Shown: piece by piece, positions 7,373-14,115 of the stretch
Numbering within the stretch: the stretch's first letter is position 1
Layout of the letters: each line of letters begins with the position of its first letter
Source of the DNA: an uncultured Kiloniellales bacterium
GTDB taxonomy: Bacteria; Pseudomonadota; Alphaproteobacteria; Kiloniellales; JAKSDN01
Direction: 5' to 3'
DNA length: 14,604 nt
Assembly (NCBI GenBank): GCA_947259625.1
Contig: CAMYMY010000209.1
Span: 1 to 14,604, forward strand
Notes under the pieces: model-generated
What the model was told of the DNA's origin: nothing
Database searches by the model: none
The model's input: the letters and a program-made list of their open reading frames with translations, nothing else
Program-made: the position numbers and the translations under genes

Positions 7373-8221
7373 TTAAGTATCGTTTCTTATCGAGAAAAGC
7401 ACCGCAAAGAGCACTACCGAACCGCCAAGAAATGTTGCGGTATTTGGAATTTCCGTAAACAATATGAATGCGAAAACCGGAGCAAGAGGGGTTTCCAAGG
7501 AACTTAAAAGAGCGGTTTGGCCAGATGAAACCCGTTTAGCACCTTCTGCTAAGGTAACTGATGCAATGGCAAATAACAGTCCAAATGCAGCAAGAACATA
7601 GACTTCTGTACGTTCAACATCAAATGGGTTACCTAACATCGCGGCAAAAGGCAGCAAAAGAACTGATTGTAGCACTGCGGGACCCGGCCCTGGCGTATCT
7701 GGATATTTCCGATAAACGACCATTATCGAGGCCATAGCGGTGGTCATACATAAGGCCAACAAATCGCCGTTGAGGCTAATTTGACCAAGAGAACCCGAAA
7801 CAATTATCGCAACACCCAAAAGCGCGCAAACACTTCCCGCCATCGTCCTTGATGATACTTTTTCTCCCACGACTAACCATGCGAGTAGCGCAGCGATAAG
7901 TGGAGAAACCGCATAGATAAGTGAAACATTGGCAATGGTTGTGAGTTTAAATGCCGGGATAAATGCCGCCGTACCCAATGCTCCTACCACCCCTACCGCC
8001 CATCCACTGTAACCCATGCCAAAAAAATTCTGTCGTAACGCTCCTCTTTTTATTGTCCAGACCGTTGTGAAAGCAGCGGCAAAAAAGCCTCTCCAAAAAA
8101 TAACATCCCACGACCCGGCTTCAACTCCCTTGGTGAACAAACCCGCCGTGCTGTATGTTGTAGCCGAAATCACAAGAAGAATGACACCGATGTAATATTC
8201 AGATTGAGTACTTTGATTCAT
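7373..8221 (-). CDS. EamA/DMT-family transporter (10 TM exporter-like)
   Basis: A 282-residue inner-membrane protein with ten hydrophobic segments arranged as two EamA repeats. The first starts YYIGVILLVISATTYSTAGLFTKG and includes IYAVSPLIAALLAWLVVGEK. The second contains LSSLETPLAPVFAFILFTE, the classic end-of-repeat Pro/Glu motif. Family members export amino acids and other metabolites, but substrates vary. The start is set at 8221 because the family N-terminus begins there; a frame open further upstream reads through the DUF1127 gene and is not real. The start codon overlaps the stop of the DUF1127 gene by ATGA. The gene is clearly richer in A+T than its neighbours on either side, which suggests it was acquired. 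It could discharge an amino acid or intermediate handled by the operon next door. Confidence 0.9.
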   Translation of the reverse strand: MNQSTQSEYYIGVILLVISATTYSTAGLFTKGVEAGSWDVIFWRGFFAAAFTTVWTIKRGALRQNFFGMGYSGWAVGVVGALGTAAFIPAFKLTTIANVSLIYAVSPLIAALLAWLVVGEKVSSRTMAGSVCALLGVAIIVSGSLGQISLNGDLLALCMTTAMASIMVVYRKYPDTPGPGPAVLQSVLLLPFAAMLGNPFDVERTEVYVLAAFGLLFAIASVTLAEGAKRVSSGQTALLSSLETPLAPVFAFILFTEIPNTATFLGGSVVLFAVLFSIRNDT

Positions 8222-8523
8222 GCCGGCTGACCGCCGGTCTCGATGATCTCCTCGACCGTCGAGACGATCTGGGAGCGGTCCAGCCCGATGTCCGTCAGGT
8301 GGTGGTCGCTTGAGGCCTGGAGCTCGCGGATCGCGGTGCGCCGCTGGCGCCAGCGGGAGATCCCGCCGACACTCCGGCGAACCGCCGATTCCAGGCCATC
8401 GACCAGCCGCAAGGCGCCGATGCTTGGGATTCCGTCGATCCGGCGGCCTGGCCGCCCGGGCCGGTCGGCGTGTGCCTGCTGGAAGCTGCTGGCGAGATTG
8501 GGAGGCTCGTAATAGGGGTTCAT
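8218..8523 (-). CDS. DUF1127 domain protein
   Basis: A 101-residue protein. The C-terminal half has the DUF1127 pattern RTAIRELQASSDHHLTDIGLDRSQI (about residues 62-86), a short helical motif common in Alpha- and Gammaproteobacteria that in some members binds RNA or affects stress and phosphate regulation. It is longer than the usual 50-70 residues because of an extra Pro/Arg-rich N-terminus. GGAGG (8530-8534 on the reverse strand) lies 5 bases before the ATG at 8523, a good ribosome-binding site. It is GC-rich, and its stop overlaps the start of the AT-rich EamA gene. Its role here is unknown. Confidence 0.75.
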   Translation of the reverse strand: MNPYYEPPNLASSFQQAHADRPGRPGRRIDGIPSIGALRLVDGLESAVRRSVGGISRWRQRRTAIRELQASSDHHLTDIGLDRSQIVSTVEEIIETGGQPA

Positions 8524-8669
8524 GGAGTCCTCCAGCGGGTTCCGGTTTGACCGCTCGCCTACATACCCACGATCTAGATTTATTTGATCTATGAGGCTGC
8601 CTGCGCCGCACCGGCATCGGGGCGATTCGGCCTTGAATTGTCGAAAAAATATGCATACCTAGGACCTTC

Positions 8670-8699
8670 AACAAACGAGAAGATCTCGGCTCATTTGTT
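8670..8699. promoter_or_regulatory. inverted repeat, candidate operator upstream of lysR
   Basis: The arms AACAAACGAG (8670-8679) and CTCATTTGTT (8690-8699) are inverted with one mismatch. The 10-base spacer contains the palindrome AGATCT. They lie inside a wider pair, ATACCT (8655-8660) and AGGTAT (8710-8715), just before the LysR start at 8721. The position between divergent genes fits a LysR-type or other regulator site, but no regulator is proven. Confidence 0.45.
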
Positions 8700-8720
8700 A
8701 GAAAAATTCAGGTATAGACA

Positions 8721-9647
8721 ATGGCTCGACCGCTCCCGCCCCTGAACGCTCTCAGGGCCTTCGAATCGGCCGGTCGGCACCTCAGCTTCACCAAGGCGGC
8801 GGCCGAGCTGAACGTCACGCCGGCCGCGATCGGCCACCAGGTCAAGGCGCTCGAGGAGCGGCTCGAGGTGCCCCTGTTCCGCCGCCTGACCCGGGCGCTG
8901 CGCCTAACCGATGCCGGCCAAGCGGCCCTGCCGACGCTCAGCCAGGGCTTCGACAAGCTGGCCCAAGGGGTCGAGCAGATGCGCGCCCACTGCGAGAGCG
9001 GGGTGCTGACCATCAGCGTCAGCCCCTCGTTCGGCGCCATGTGGCTGGTGCCCCGACTCGAGCATTTCCGCAGCCGGCACCCGGACATGGAGATCCGCAT
9101 CGACGGCACCGACCGTCGGGTCGACCTGGCGCGCGACGACGCCGACGTGGCGCTGCGCTACGGCCCCGGCGGCTACAAGGGGGTGCAGGTCGACTGGCTG
9201 TTCGGCCAGGTCAACACGCCGGTCTGCAGCCCGGCGCTCTTGAGCGGCGAGCACCCCTTGCGCCAGCCCGACGATCTGCGCCACCACACACTGCTGCACA
9301 TCGAATGGAAAGACGCCGAGGCGAGCTGGCGTATGTGGCTGCTGGCGGCCGGCTTGCACGACATCGACCCGACCCGCGGGCCGCGCTTCACCATGGAGAA
9401 CATGGCGGTGCAGGCCGCGCTCGACGGCCACGGGGTGGCTTTGATCGGCGACATCCTGCTGGCCGACGACCTCGCCGCCGGCCGCCTCGTGCGCCCCTTC
9501 GACCCGAGCCTCAGCACGCCGCTCAAGTTCTCCTACTATCTGCTGAGCGCGAAAGACAGCGCCGAGCAGCCCAAGGTCGCGGCCTTCCGCGACTGGCTGC
9601 TCGAGGAGGCGCGCGCCTCGCGTCCGGAGGCCTGCGAGGACCCTTGA
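8721..9647 (+). CDS. LysR-type transcriptional regulator, GcvA-like
   Basis: A 308-residue regulator. The N-terminal winged helix-turn-helix covers about residues 1-65, with the recognition region FTKAAAELNVTPAAIGHQVKALEERL. It is followed by a linker helix and a periplasmic-binding-like effector domain from about residue 93. The SPSFGAMWLVPRL stretch and the DLARDDADVALRYGPG block are typical of the GcvA/AmpR branch. The LysR family usually controls divergent neighbours and itself through T-N11-A sites; here the divergent gene is DUF1127/EamA. The inverted repeat at 8670-8699 is a candidate site. Whether it controls the catabolic operon is unknown. The following oxygenase fragment begins within about 30 bases of its stop, so the oxygenase was probably once co-transcribed. 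Confidence 0.92.
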   Translation: MARPLPPLNALRAFESAGRHLSFTKAAAELNVTPAAIGHQVKALEERLEVPLFRRLTRALRLTDAGQAALPTLSQGFDKLAQGVEQMRAHCESGVLTISVSPSFGAMWLVPRLEHFRSRHPDMEIRIDGTDRRVDLARDDADVALRYGPGGYKGVQVDWLFGQVNTPVCSPALLSGEHPLRQPDDLRHHTLLHIEWKDAEASWRMWLLAAGLHDIDPTRGPRFTMENMAVQAALDGHGVALIGDILLADDLAAGRLVRPFDPSLSTPLKFSYYLLSAKDSAEQPKVAAFRDWLLEEARASRPEACEDP

Positions 9648-9679
9648 GACCGGGCGGTTCCGCCCTTACAGCTGAGGCC

Positions 9680-9958
9680 GTGGAGACCCAAGCGCCCTAT
9701 CTGCCGTGCTTCGCCGCCAGCGACCCGGTGTTCTCGGCCGAGGAGTGCCGCAAGATTCTGGCGATCAGTCAGGCGATGCCGGCCCGCGCGGGGGTCATGC
9801 AAACCACCGCGGGCAGCGGCCAGCCGGTCTACGAGCGCGGGCCCGACCGGGACTCGGCGGTCACCTTTTTGGACCCGGGGCCCGAGACCGAGTGGACCTA
9901 CCAGCGGCCCTTCGCCGTCGCCAAGGACGCCAACAGCCACAACTGGCGCTTCGAGCTG
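9680..9958 (+). pseudogene. truncated 2OG-Fe(II) oxygenase (N-terminal part only)
   Basis: About 93 residues, from a GTG at 9680 (TTG at 9644 is an alternative), read as the N-terminal third of a 2-oxoglutarate/Fe(II) oxygenase. Visible features are FSAEECRKILAISQAM, RDSAVTFLDPGPETEWTYQRPF and NSHNWRFEL, which resemble prolyl-4-hydroxylase-like or PKHD-type proteins. Similarity stops after FEL, before the HxD...H iron site and the 2OG-binding Arg would appear, so no active enzyme can be made. The frame continues to 10135 through unrelated sequence. The break is followed by an insertion-sequence remnant, which likely caused the truncation. Confidence 0.6.
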
Positions 9959-10079
9959 GCGCGCTCCGAGCGCTTGCCTCGCTTTGCTGCCCTCGTGCGA
10001 TGCGCCAAAAGGGAACGCTATGGGCCAAAATATGTGGGGATAACCAAGCACCTGATTCATAAAGCTTTTGTGAACTTGT
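9959..10079. other. unassigned junction sequence
   Basis: This stretch lies between the oxygenase break and the transposase remnant. It shows no protein family that I recognise and no clear terminal inverted repeat. It may be part of the lost left portion of the insertion sequence or of a different insertion. Confidence 0.3.
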
Positions 10080-10268
10080 ACCAGGGCGCCCGAGTTGAAC
10101 CCGGTCGAGAATGTCTGGCAGTTCATGCGCGATAATTGGCTCTCAAACAGGGTCTTCCAATCCTAACGGCAAATCATCGATCTGTGCTCCGAAGCCTGGA
10201 ACAACCTCATCAAACAGCCCTGGAAAATCATGTCAAGCGGCCTACGCGACTGGGCTCATAGGTTCTGA
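10080..10268 (+). mobile_element. IS630-family transposase remnant (C-terminal end)
   Basis: About 60 codons matching the C-terminus of IS630-family transposases: APELNPVENVWQFMRDNWLSN (from 10086; the Glu of PVEN is the last residue of the DDE triad), then EAWNNLIKQPWKIMSS and GLRDWAHRF before a TGA at 10266-10268. An in-frame TAA after SNRVFQS (about 10167) marks a nonsense mutation, where a Tyr codon would be expected. The N-terminal two thirds of the transposase is missing, so the element is dead. No target duplication was confirmed. Confidence 0.75.
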
Positions 10269-10581
10269 TCAATGCGCCTTGGTATAAGGCCCGCTATCGC
10301 TGATCACTTTCACGCCTTTCGTCGCCGATCAACAGGTGGCCAAGGCCGTACGCTTGCCGCGCCACGCCGAATGCAGCGTGATGATCGTCAGACCGGAGCG
10401 GAACGGTGATCCACGCAGGCTGATTCCGGCTTTCCCCGGCATAGCGGCCTTCCGGCCGGGATGACAGCCCAAAGGCCCTCCACGTCATAGCCGGCGGCTT
10501 CCGGCTGCGTTATTTCCTGCGCGGCCGCGCTGTGCTCTATTGCGCGAGGATCGGGAACCTGGAACCGGGCGCGGGGTCGGC
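10269..10581. other. 313-base non-coding stretch before the glycosyltransferase
   Basis: No protein with recognisable features is seen on either strand. The stretch contains the palindromic repeat listed at 10406-10465 and a second small stem, AGCCGG (10489-10494) with CCGGCT (10501-10506). No convincing promoter was found for the glycosyltransferase downstream. Confidence 0.5.
10406..10465 (-). repeat. degenerate extragenic palindromic repeat
   Basis: Read on the reverse strand, the segment runs GTCATCCCGGCC..., then ATGCCGGGGAAAGCCGG, then a GTGGATCAC end. This is the layout of the widespread proteobacterial repeats whose translations look like VIPAKAGI. It includes a CGGCC-TTCC-GGCCG stem (10445-10458). 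Only one copy is seen in this window. Confidence 0.35.
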
Positions 10582-11562
10582 ATGGCGTGGGTGCGCGTTG
10601 TCGTGGTCAACTACAATTCCGGCGACCTTCTGGACAGGGCGGTCGCCTGTCTGGCCGGGCAGAGCGATCCCGATTTCGAGGCCGTCATCGTCGACAACGC
10701 GTCCGGCGACGGCTCGGCGGACCGGCTGGTCCTGCCCGACGATCGTTTCACCCTGGTCCGCTCCGAGGCGAACCTGGGCTTCGCGGCGGGCTCGAACCTG
10801 GGCTGTCGAGGGGCCCGGACCGAGTGGCTGGCAACGCTCAACCCGGACGCCTTTGCGGAGCCCGGCTGGCTGGCCGCGTTGCGCGCCGCGGCCGCGCGCT
10901 ATCCCGGGGCCGCGATGTTCGGCTCGTTGCAGATCGACGCCAGGGACCCGGACCGCCTGGACGGTTGCGGCGACAACTATTCCTTCTTCGGCATCAACTG
11001 GCGCGGCGGCCACGGCCAGCGCTTCGCCGGTCAGCCGGCGGACGGCGAGTGTTTCTCGCCCTGCGGCGCGGCGGCGCTTTACCGGCGCGAGGCCTTCGAG
11101 GCCGTGGGCGGCTTCGACGAAAGCTATTTCTGCTACTGCGAGGATGTCGATCTCGGCTTTCGCCTGCGCCTGCGGGGCGGCCGCTGCGTTCAGGTCGGCG
11201 ATGCCGTGGTCCGTCACGTGGGCTCCGCGGTGACTGGACTGCAGAGCCCCTTCACCGTCTACCACAGCGCCCGCAACCGTCTGTGGACCTATCTGAAGAA
11301 CATGCCTGCGGGCCTGCTGTGGCTGTCCCTGCCGATGCATCTGGCGGCCACCGCCGGTTTGTTGTGGAATGCCCGCGGCGGCCCGCGCCTGCGGCCGATG
11401 CTGTTGGGTCTGGGCCATGCACTGCGCGGGCTGGGACCGGTCCTGGCCGAGCGCCGCCGGGTGCAGCGAAGCCGCGGCGTTTCCGCCGGGACGATCGCCA
11501 GGGCCCTGACCTGGAGCGTCACGAAGCTGCGCCGCCGGGAGACCGATTTGCGGGGGCCGTAG
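10582..11562 (+). CDS. family 2 glycosyltransferase, WbbL/rhamnosyltransferase-like
   Basis: A 326-residue GT-A fold transferase. The N-terminal VVVVNYNSGDLLDRAVACL and VIVDNASGDGS motifs bind the nucleotide sugar. LNPDA stands at the metal-binding DxD position. GGFDESYFCYCEDVDLGFRLR contains the acceptor/catalytic ED pair typical of the rhamnosyltransferase-like branch. The C-terminus has hydrophobic segments (MPAGLLWLSLPMHLAA) followed by a basic tail, suggesting membrane association. ATG at 10582 is chosen over TTG at 10540 because the family start (VRVVVVNYN) follows directly; the ribosome-binding site is weak either way. Located just upstream of dTDP-rhamnose genes, it probably adds a sugar, possibly rhamnose, to a lipid-linked glycan at the inner face of the membrane. 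Confidence 0.87.
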   Translation: MAWVRVVVVNYNSGDLLDRAVACLAGQSDPDFEAVIVDNASGDGSADRLVLPDDRFTLVRSEANLGFAAGSNLGCRGARTEWLATLNPDAFAEPGWLAALRAAAARYPGAAMFGSLQIDARDPDRLDGCGDNYSFFGINWRGGHGQRFAGQPADGECFSPCGAAALYRREAFEAVGGFDESYFCYCEDVDLGFRLRLRGGRCVQVGDAVVRHVGSAVTGLQSPFTVYHSARNRLWTYLKNMPAGLLWLSLPMHLAATAGLLWNARGGPRLRPMLLGLGHALRGLGPVLAERRRVQRSRGVSAGTIARALTWSVTKLRRRETDLRGP

Positions 11563-11628
11563 CGGCAGTTTGGGATTGTGCTCCGGGTTCGATCGTGTAC
11601 GATTGCCCACTAAGTATCCGGGCGTTGT

Positions 11629-11660
11629 GATTCATGTCTTTCAGCTAAATGGCATGAATC
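11629..11660. promoter_or_regulatory. perfect 8-bp inverted repeat upstream of the rfb genes
   Basis: GATTCATG (11629-11636) and CATGAATC (11653-11660) are exact inverted copies separated by 16 bases. A second small palindrome, ATCGT-GT-ACGAT, lies at 11592-11603. Both fall in the 150-base gap between the glycosyltransferase and the broken rfbC. They could be operators or structures in the leader; no regulator is known. Confidence 0.35.
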
Positions 11661-11712
11661 GACGCCTTGAGAAACCCGAACAACAGAAAAAATCAAGAGA
11701 ACGTCACAAGCT

Positions 11713-12142
11713 ATGGAAATAATGGCGCTGGAAATCCCCGAAGTGAAGATCCTCACGCCAAAGAAATTTGGCGACCACAGGGGGTTCTTTTCAGCTCGTC
11801 CGGATCGCGCAGGGCAGCGTGCTCGACGTGGCGGTCGACATACGGCGCGGGTCGCCGACCTATGGGAAGTTCGTCAGCGCGGTGATCAGCGCCGAAGCCT
11901 GGAACCAGATTCTGGTGCCGGTCGGCTTCGCGCACGGCCTATGCACCCTGGAGCCCGATACCGTGGTGATATATAAGGTCAGCAACTACTACGCGCCCGA
12001 TCACGACTTCGGCCTGCTCTGGAGCGACCCGGATATCGGCATCGACTGGCCAGTCTCCGAGGCCGAGGCCAAGCTGTCGGACAAGGACCGCAAGCAGCCC
12101 CGCTTGAGGGAGTTCGACAGTCCCTTCGAATATCGGGCGTGA
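11713..12142 (+). pseudogene. rfbC: broken dTDP-4-dehydrorhamnose 3,5-epimerase (internal deletion and frameshift)
   Basis: The first 27 codons (ATG 11713, or 11722) read as the RmlC N-terminus, IPEVKILTPKKFGDHRGFF. The sequence then jumps near 11791 into another frame that reads QLVRIAQGSVLDVAVDIRRGSP, VPVGFAHGLCTLEPDT, YKVSNYYAPDHDFGLLW and so on to the stop at 12142. In intact RmlC (about 180-185 residues) some 43 residues lie between GFF and KLVR, including RGLHxQ with the catalytic His. Here they are gone, the Lys of KLVR is Gln, and the two pieces are in different frames. The enzyme normally epimerises C3 and C5 of dTDP-4-keto-6-deoxyglucose; this copy should be inactive. It heads the rfb gene run. 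Confidence 0.85.
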
Positions 12143-12188
12143 CGAGCCCTTTGACTGGCACTTGACTGCCACGTAATCGAGGAATGCC

Positions 12189-13211
12189 GTGAAAACTGTG
12201 CTTGTGACGGGGGCTGGCGGATACATCGGCGCCGTCCTGGTACCCATGCTCCTGGAGCAGGGCTATCGGGTGCGCGCCCTGGACCGGTTCTTTTTCGGCA
12301 ACGACCTGCTGCCCGAACACGACCGTCTCGAGGTCGTCAAGGAGGACAGCCGGCGCATCACTTTGGACCACCTTTCGGGCGTCGACGCGGTGATCGACCT
12401 GGTCGCGGTCTCGAACGATCCGAGCGGCGAGCTGTTCCAGGAGGCGACCTGGGAGATCAACTGGCAGTCGCGCGTGCGCACGGCCCAGATCGCCAAGCAG
12501 GCCGGGGCCACGCGCTACGTCCTGCCGTCGTCGTGCAGCATCTACGGCTTCCAGGCCGCCGACGTGATCAGCGACGAGACCTGCCCGACCAATCCGTTGA
12601 CCACCTACGCCAAGGCCAACGAGAAGGCCGAGCTGGGCATCCTGGCCCTGGCCGACCAGGACTTCTGCGCGGTCGCGCTCCGGCAGGCCACGGTCTACGG
12701 CTATTCGCCGCGCATGCGCTTCGACCTGGCGATCAACGGCATGTCCTTCGGCGCCTGGAAGACCGGTAAGCTGCCGCTGATGCGCGACGGCAGCCAGTGG
12801 CGGCCGATGATCCACGTGCGCGACACCGCGGCGGCACAGATCCTGATGCTGACCGCCCCGGCCGACCAGGTCGCCGGCCAAGTCTTCAACGTCGGCTCGG
12901 CACGCGAAACCTATCAGATCGGCCCCTTGGGCGAGATCGTCGCGGCCTGCGTGCCGCGCGACGTCGAGATCGAGTGGTACGGCGACCCGGACCACCGCTC
13001 CTACCGCGTCGGCTTCGACAAGATCGAGGCGCTGGGCTACCGGGCCGAGCATACGGCCGAGGACGGCGTGCGCGAAATCTGCGGGCACCTCGAGGCCGGC
13101 ACGCTCGACAAGACCGACCGGACGATCACGCTCACCTGGTACAAGCAGCTCGCCGAGTGGCACCGGATCATCCGCGAGGTCGAGCTCTACGGGGGCATCC
13201 TGGAGATATGA
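12189..13211 (+). CDS. extended-SDR NAD-dependent sugar-nucleotide epimerase/dehydratase
   Basis: A 340-residue extended short-chain dehydrogenase. The N-terminal GAGGYIG (residues 8-14) binds NAD(P). SSCSIYG (114-120) supplies the catalytic Ser, and LTTYAKAN (137-144) holds the catalytic Tyr140. The lysine expected four residues after that Tyr (YxxxK) is Asn144 (codon AAC); Lys142 and Lys146 lie nearby. GQVFNVGS and DHRSYRVGFDKIEALGY belong to the C-terminal substrate domain. It is not RfbB by its motifs, and its sugar substrate is unknown. GTG 12189 has GAGGA 7 bases upstream. Its stop overlaps the rfbD start (ATGA, 13208-13211), so the two are co-translated and likely serve the same polysaccharide pathway. 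Confidence 0.85.
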   Translation: MKTVLVTGAGGYIGAVLVPMLLEQGYRVRALDRFFFGNDLLPEHDRLEVVKEDSRRITLDHLSGVDAVIDLVAVSNDPSGELFQEATWEINWQSRVRTAQIAKQAGATRYVLPSSCSIYGFQAADVISDETCPTNPLTTYAKANEKAELGILALADQDFCAVALRQATVYGYSPRMRFDLAINGMSFGAWKTGKLPLMRDGSQWRPMIHVRDTAAAQILMLTAPADQVAGQVFNVGSARETYQIGPLGEIVAACVPRDVEIEWYGDPDHRSYRVGFDKIEALGYRAEHTAEDGVREICGHLEAGTLDKTDRTITLTWYKQLAEWHRIIREVELYGGILEI

Positions 13212-14086
13212 AAGTCCTGCTGCTCGGGCCGAACGGCCAGCTCGGAACCGATATCCGCAGGGCCGTGGACGCGCGCGGCGCGGCCTTCGAACTCGAGACC
13301 CTGGGGCGCGAGCGCCTGGACGTCTCCGATCCCGAGGCCCTGCGAGCAGTTCTCGGCGAGGCCGCGTTCGAGGTGCTGGTCAACTGCACCAGCTATCACA
13401 AGACCGACGAGGTCGAGCGCAACGCCACGGCGGCCTTCGCCGTCAATACCGAGGCCGTCAAGGAGATGGCCGCGCTGTGCGGCGCCAAGGGCGCGCGCCT
13501 GGTCCACATCAGCACGGACTACGTCTTCGGCGGCGCGAAGCGCGCCAGGCCCTATGCCGAGACCGACCCGCCCGCACCGGTCAATGTCTACGGCGCCTCC
13601 AAGGCGATGGGCGAGACCCTGGCGCGCCTCGCCGACGGCGGCGTCACGGTGTTGCGTGTCGCCTCGCTCTTCGGGGTCGCGGGGGCGAGCGGCAAGGGCG
13701 GCAACTTCGTCGAGACGATGATCCGCGTGGGCAAGGAAAAGGGCGCACTCAGCGTGGTCGACGACACCACGATGTCGCCGACGGCGACGGCCGACGTGGC
13801 CGAGATGCTGCTCGACCTGCTGGCGGCCGGAGCGCCCTCCGGCATCTACCATGCGGTCAATTCCGGCGAGGCCAGCTGGTACGAGTTCGCCAGCGTGATC
13901 ATCGCCCGCGCCCGGATCGCCGCGGATGTCCGGCCGGTCACCAGCGACGAATACCCCACGGTCGCCCGGCGCCCGGCCTACAGCGTGTTGGACAACACCA
14001 AGATCACGCGGACGATAGGGCGGCCGGTACCTCACTGGACCGAGGCGCTGGACCGCTACCTGCGCGACAAGGGCCACACGGCCTAG
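13208..14086 (+). CDS. rfbD: dTDP-4-dehydrorhamnose reductase
   Basis: A 292-residue RmlD. The cofactor-binding motif GPNGQLG is at residues 7-13, STDYVFGG (102-109) carries the catalytic Thr/Asp region, and VYGASK (127-132) gives the YxxxK pair Tyr128/Lys132. The PTATADVAEMLLDLL, SGIYHAVNSGEASWYEFA and RRPAYSVLDNTK blocks are characteristic of RmlD. It reduces dTDP-4-keto-L-rhamnose to dTDP-L-rhamnose with NAD(P)H in the cytoplasm. The ATG overlaps the stop of the SDR gene, with GGAG close upstream. All expected active-site residues are present. Its substrate would have to come from an RmlC elsewhere, because the local rfbC is broken. Confidence 0.93.
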   Translation: MKVLLLGPNGQLGTDIRRAVDARGAAFELETLGRERLDVSDPEALRAVLGEAAFEVLVNCTSYHKTDEVERNATAAFAVNTEAVKEMAALCGAKGARLVHISTDYVFGGAKRARPYAETDPPAPVNVYGASKAMGETLARLADGGVTVLRVASLFGVAGASGKGGNFVETMIRVGKEKGALSVVDDTTMSPTATADVAEMLLDLLAAGAPSGIYHAVNSGEASWYEFASVIIARARIAADVRPVTSDEYPTVARRPAYSVLDNTKITRTIGRPVPHWTEALDRYLRDKGHTA

Positions 14087-14115
14087 CGCGGGGCCGGAGC
14101 AGGGGAGACAGAGAG

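Noticed and set aside
8222..8674. N-terminal extension of the EamA frame
   Set aside because: The extension is out-of-frame reading of the DUF1127 gene with Arg/Pro-rich composition. EamA homology begins at the ATG at 8221.
9041..10135. One 364-codon frame running from inside LysR through the oxygenase fragment
   Set aside because: The first half is an out-of-frame shadow of LysR. Only the part after about 9644 resembles a protein family, so it is listed as the truncated oxygenase.
10294..10488. 64-codon - strand ORF
   Set aside because: It lies over the palindromic repeat; its VIPA/AGI-like residues come from the repeat rather than a protein gene.
12797..13207. Extended frame upstream of rfbD
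   Set aside because: It is an Arg-rich shadow of the SDR gene. The RmlD family start and the ATGA overlap place the start at 13208.
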